Assembly: GCF_019443745.1 (NCBI RefSeq)
Contig: NZ_CP050948.1
Location: 1,736,001 to 1,800,000, forward strand
Length of the DNA: 64,000 nucleotides
Direction: 5' to 3'
DNA from: Iamia sp. SCSIO 61187
GTDB taxonomy: Bacteria > Actinomycetota > Acidimicrobiia > Acidimicrobiales > Iamiaceae
The notes beneath the pieces are model-generated. The model was not told where the DNA came from. It made no database searches and was given only the letters and a program-made list of their open reading frames with translations. The position numbers were made by a program, and so were the translations under genes. Shown here piece by piece: positions 61,736 through 64,000 of the stretch (position 1 is its first letter; each line of letters begins with the position of its first letter).

Positions 61736-62254
61736 TCATGCGGGCGAGACCTGGATCTGACGGGTGACCTCGTTGGCCGTGGTGGCCATGGCGCCGGTCT
61801 CGCGCTCGTCGCCGACCACGGCGTAGAGGCAGAACGCCCGGCCGTTGAGGGTGAAGAAGCGCTGGGCGCCGGCCTGGCCGCGCTGCACGCGCTGGAGGGC
61901 CTGGTTGCTGAACATGCGACCGGTGAGCCGGGGGACCGACGAGACGGTGGGGAACAGGGCGGTGCCGACGCTGTCGGGGCCGTACTCGACCAGGACGAGC
62001 AGGAGGTGGCCGGTGCCCATGAGGTCGACGGCCCCGCTGCCGAAGTCGCCCCGGTCCTCGGGGAGGGCGAAGTTGCCCATGTGCAGGACCGGGCCGGTGT
62101 CCTCGCCGACGACCTCGGTCATGGCGGCTCCGGTGGCGCCGTCGGTGCCGGCGCGGCCGCGGGGGCCGGTCATCGTCCCCGGCTGGCGCCGGCCGAGCCG
62201 GCCCTCCCACCCGGCGGGCAGCTCGGCCCGGATGCCGTGGGCCTCGATCCTCAT
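61736..62254 (-). CDS. 172-residue protein of the Mau-like cluster
   Basis: The soluble-looking 172-residue protein has no signal peptide and no cysteine cluster (only one Cys, in FCLYAVVG). It starts MRIEAHGIRAELPAGWEGRL and has GPVLHMGNFALPEDRGDFGSG. It is unrecognised. The start ATG 62254 overlaps the stop of the MauD-like gene by 4 bp, and the Tat protein gene follows 34 bp downstream, so it is probably expressed with both. A chaperone or partner role is inference only. Confidence 0.7.
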   Translation of the reverse strand: MRIEAHGIRAELPAGWEGRLGRRQPGTMTGPRGRAGTDGATGAAMTEVVGEDTGPVLHMGNFALPEDRGDFGSGAVDLMGTGHLLLVLVEYGPDSVGTALFPTVSSVPRLTGRMFSNQALQRVQRGQAGAQRFFTLNGRAFCLYAVVGDERETGAMATTANEVTRQIQVSPA

Positions 62255-63159
62255 GCGCTCGTCCTCTCGGCCGGGCCCTCGCCCGGCTCGTCGTGGTGGT
62301 GGTCATGCTCGCCGTGGTCGTGCTCGCCGGGTGTGCTCGCGGCGTCGTCGGGGGCGGCCGGCCCGGCGAGGCGGGTGTCGTCGGGCCCGTCGCCGTAGAG
62401 GCTCGGGTCGCCGGGGGCGATGCCGGCGGCGAGGAGCTCGTCGTCGACCCGGCGCTCGCGCTCGTCGTCGGCCCGGTACTTGGCGACCCGGCGGCTCTCG
62501 AGGTCCTCGGCGTAGGAGGCGTCGTCCTGGACCTGGGTGAGCAGGCCCTTGACCTGCCCCCAGTCGATGCCGGTGCCCTCGCCCTGGACCTGGCCGGTGC
62601 GGCCGTCGACCAGCACGAAGTAGGGCGAGCCGGGGACGTCGTAGGCCTCCCAGGCGCTGCTGTCCATCAGCACCGGCACGCCCTTGGGGGCGACGCGAGC
62701 GATGGCGGCCGGGCTCTCCTGCTCGGGGCCCTTGGTGACGATCACGGGGCGGACGTCGCGGGGCAGGCCCAGCTTCTGCGGCTTCTGGAAGGCGTCCCAG
62801 AAGCGCTGGCAGGTGAGGCACGACCCGGAGAGGAAGGCGACGAGGGTGCGGTGCTCGACACCGGTGACCCGGATGGTCACGGCGTCGTCGTCGACCCCGA
62901 CGCCGACGAGGTCACGGGAGTCGGTGAAGCCCTCGCGCTCGGGCGGCGCCTGGACCTGGGGGAAGGTGCGCACCTCGTCGCGGCTGACGGTGCGGGGCCC
63001 CGGCCGGGCGGCGGTCGCGGTCGGGGACGCGCCCTCCTCGATCCCGCCGTCGATCTCGTGGAGGCGCCGGAGGATGTCGGCGTGGCTGCGCAGCAGGCCG
63101 AGGACGAGCAGCGTCAGCACGGCGACGGCGAGGGCCAGCACGGCGACGACGGCGGCCAT
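62251..63159 (-). CDS. Membrane-anchored thioredoxin-fold protein (MauD-like)
   Basis: The 302-residue protein has a membrane segment (residues 2-22), then a thioredoxin-like domain with the active-site motif CLTC (Cys114 and Cys117, in FLSGSCLTCQRFWDAF) and PVLMDSSAWEAYDVPGSPYFVLVDG, with the cis-proline. MauD proteins make or isomerise disulfides in methylamine dehydrogenase light chain. The C-terminal tail is His/Asp/Glu-rich (GEHDHGEHDHHHDEPGEG), suggesting metal binding. Start ATG 63159 has GAGG 8 nt upstream; GTG 63162 directly before is equally possible. Its stop overlaps the next gene by 4 bp. Confidence 0.83.
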   Translation of the reverse strand: MAAVVAVLALAVAVLTLLVLGLLRSHADILRRLHEIDGGIEEGASPTATAARPGPRTVSRDEVRTFPQVQAPPEREGFTDSRDLVGVGVDDDAVTIRVTGVEHRTLVAFLSGSCLTCQRFWDAFQKPQKLGLPRDVRPVIVTKGPEQESPAAIARVAPKGVPVLMDSSAWEAYDVPGSPYFVLVDGRTGQVQGEGTGIDWGQVKGLLTQVQDDASYAEDLESRRVAKYRADDERERRVDDELLAAGIAPGDPSLYGDGPDDTRLAGPAAPDDAASTPGEHDHGEHDHHHDEPGEGPAERTSA

Positions 63160-63283
63160 CACGCGGTCCTCGGGCCCCGATGGGGGCGCGGCGGGGGAGA
63201 CTCGAACAGCACGACCGGCCCACCGTAGGCGATGCGCCGCGAGCGGTGAGGTCCCACCCACCGTGGCCGCAGGACCCCCATCC

Positions 63284-63402
63284 GTTCTGAGCCAGCGGTC
63301 GGCCACGGGTGGCTGGATCCTGGCTCAGAACGGCGCGGGGTCGGCCTCGGTCGGGTTCTGGGCCAGCGGTCGGCCACGGGTGGCTGGATCCTGGCTCAGA
63401 AC
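63284..63402. repeat. Tandem pair of hairpins, 71-bp period (locus R3)
   Basis: Hairpins at 63284-63331 and 63355-63402 (48 nt each) begin exactly 71 bp apart. Arms GTTCTGAGCCAG and CTGGCTCAGAAC pair over 12 bp; copy 2 has one A-to-G change that keeps a G-T wobble. Inner arms GCCAC/GTGGC add a second stem. The site lies between the MauE-like and MauD-like genes, 38 bp past the former's stop. Confidence 0.85.
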
Positions 63403-63439
63403 GGTGCGGGGCGGCTCGGGCCCCGGGCCGACCGAGCCC

Positions 63440-63991
63440 TCAGCCGTCGGTGGCGGGTGGGCCGACGAGGGCCCGGACGGCGGGGAGGTCGGTCAGCAGG
63501 GCCCGCACGCCGGCGGCGGCCACGAGGGCGAGGGCGACCACGGCGACGCTGGGGCCGGCGTCGGAGGCCATGGCGCCGACCACGCCGTCGGCGCCCACGG
63601 CCACGGCGGCCACCGCCGCGGCGGCCAGGGCGACGTTGACGGCGACGTGGGTCCGGCCGACGGGGGCGTCGGCGTCGCCGAAGCAGCCGCAGTCGGCCGT
63701 CTCGCCGGTGGCCGCCGCCCGTCGCACCTGGACGGCGGTGAAGGCGGCGAACCCCAGGTAGAGGACGACGACGGGAACGGCGGCCACCCCGCCGACGGCC
63801 GCGGCGGCGAGCGCCGAGGCCACCTCCACCGCGCCGAGCAGCCGCACCAGGGGGTCGGACCCGGGCAGCCCGGTGCGGGCGAGGGCCAGGCCCGTCGGCG
63901 CCGGCCGGCGCAGCTTGGCCACCCCGGCCACGGCGAGCAGGACGGCCGCCACGAGCAGCGGTCCGAGGGCGGGGGAGAGCGTCGCCACCAT
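63440..63991 (-). CDS. MauE/DoxX-like redox membrane protein
   Basis: The 183-residue protein has four membrane helices and a CGCFG motif (Cys101, Cys103, in ETADCGCFGDADAPVG), the signature of MauE proteins, which pass electrons for disulfide formation. It begins ATG 63991 (GTG 63994 directly upstream is possible); the region upstream lies outside the window. It should work with the MauD-like protein on the Cys-rich Tat protein. Hairpin locus R3 separates it from the MauD-like gene. Confidence 0.85.
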   Translation of the reverse strand: MVATLSPALGPLLVAAVLLAVAGVAKLRRPAPTGLALARTGLPGSDPLVRLLGAVEVASALAAAAVGGVAAVPVVVLYLGFAAFTAVQVRRAAATGETADCGCFGDADAPVGRTHVAVNVALAAAAVAAVAVGADGVVGAMASDAGPSVAVVALALVAAAGVRALLTDLPAVRALVGPPATDG

Positions 63992-64000
63992 CACGCCCCC

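Noticed and set aside
63190-63210. tRNA fragment (T-arm-like GTTCGAGTC on the minus strand)
   Set aside because: No matching acceptor, D- or anticodon arms lie around it.

Overview
The window is very GC-rich with strong third-position G/C bias, gene-dense, and full of 4-bp start/stop overlaps (ATGA or GTGA). It encodes GAF-ANTAR regulators, a SigB/F-type sigma factor with an RsbW-like partner, LCP/FHA cell-envelope genes, MMPL transporters and many leaderless-type starts (a TAnnnT box 5-8 nt before ATG/GTG). This is an actinobacterial chromosome. The LGFP and DUF4214 secreted proteins suggest the class Acidimicrobiia, perhaps an Iamia relative. That placement is inference, because no rRNA gene is present. 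No CRISPR array, intact insertion sequence or prophage was seen.

Layout. 1-3.1 kb: glycosyltransferase (cut by the window edge), a membrane-anchored His-rich protein, a nucleotidyltransferase and tRNA-Val. 3.2-6.5 kb: a frameshifted acyl-CoA dehydrogenase, CorA and a DUF5666 protein. 6.6-9.7 kb (minus): molybdate operon, HTH-Mop regulator then modA, modB, modC. 9.7-13 kb (minus): LCP, FHA and RNB-domain genes, then a divergent GNAT/acyl-CoA ligase fusion. 15.8-21 kb: VanY-type peptidase, methyltransferase, divergent zinc/manganese-type ABC transporter with an operator in its promoter, tRNA-Arg. 21-30.8 kb: amidase, enzymes, a DUF4214 secreted protein, FAH and SDR catabolic genes, M23 peptidase and two GAF-ANTAR proteins.

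30.8-37.4 kb: stress sigma factor and its RsbW-like partner, a DUF2188-like gene with a SigB/F-like promoter, a two-component system with a degenerate receiver, and MarR plus a ClC channel. 37.4-48 kb: MerR, then two MMPL transporters. One lies divergently from an OmpR/BaeS-type two-component system, and the other lies downstream of a NarL/DesK-type one. 48-53.7 kb: TetR, a beta-propeller lipoprotein, a DUF1254/DUF1214 protein, NfeD and flotillin. 53.8-59.4 kb: GH26-like secreted glycosidase, SRPBCC, helicase behind a 36-bp minisatellite, AHSA1-ArsR pair, PepSY protein and tRNA-Gly.

59.5-64 kb (minus) is the most unusual part. MauE-like and MauD-like redox proteins and a 172-residue protein of unknown function lie next to a Tat-exported 733-residue protein. 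That protein joins a 20-cysteine domain resembling the methylamine dehydrogenase light chain to LGFP and DUF4214 modules. The proposed scheme is a disulfide-rich surface protein with its own oxidative folding machinery. Separately, three intergenic sites carry tandem pairs of 48-49-nt hairpins. The hairpin sequences are unrelated, but all three pairs have exactly the same 71-bp period and the same GTTCT...GAAC ends.
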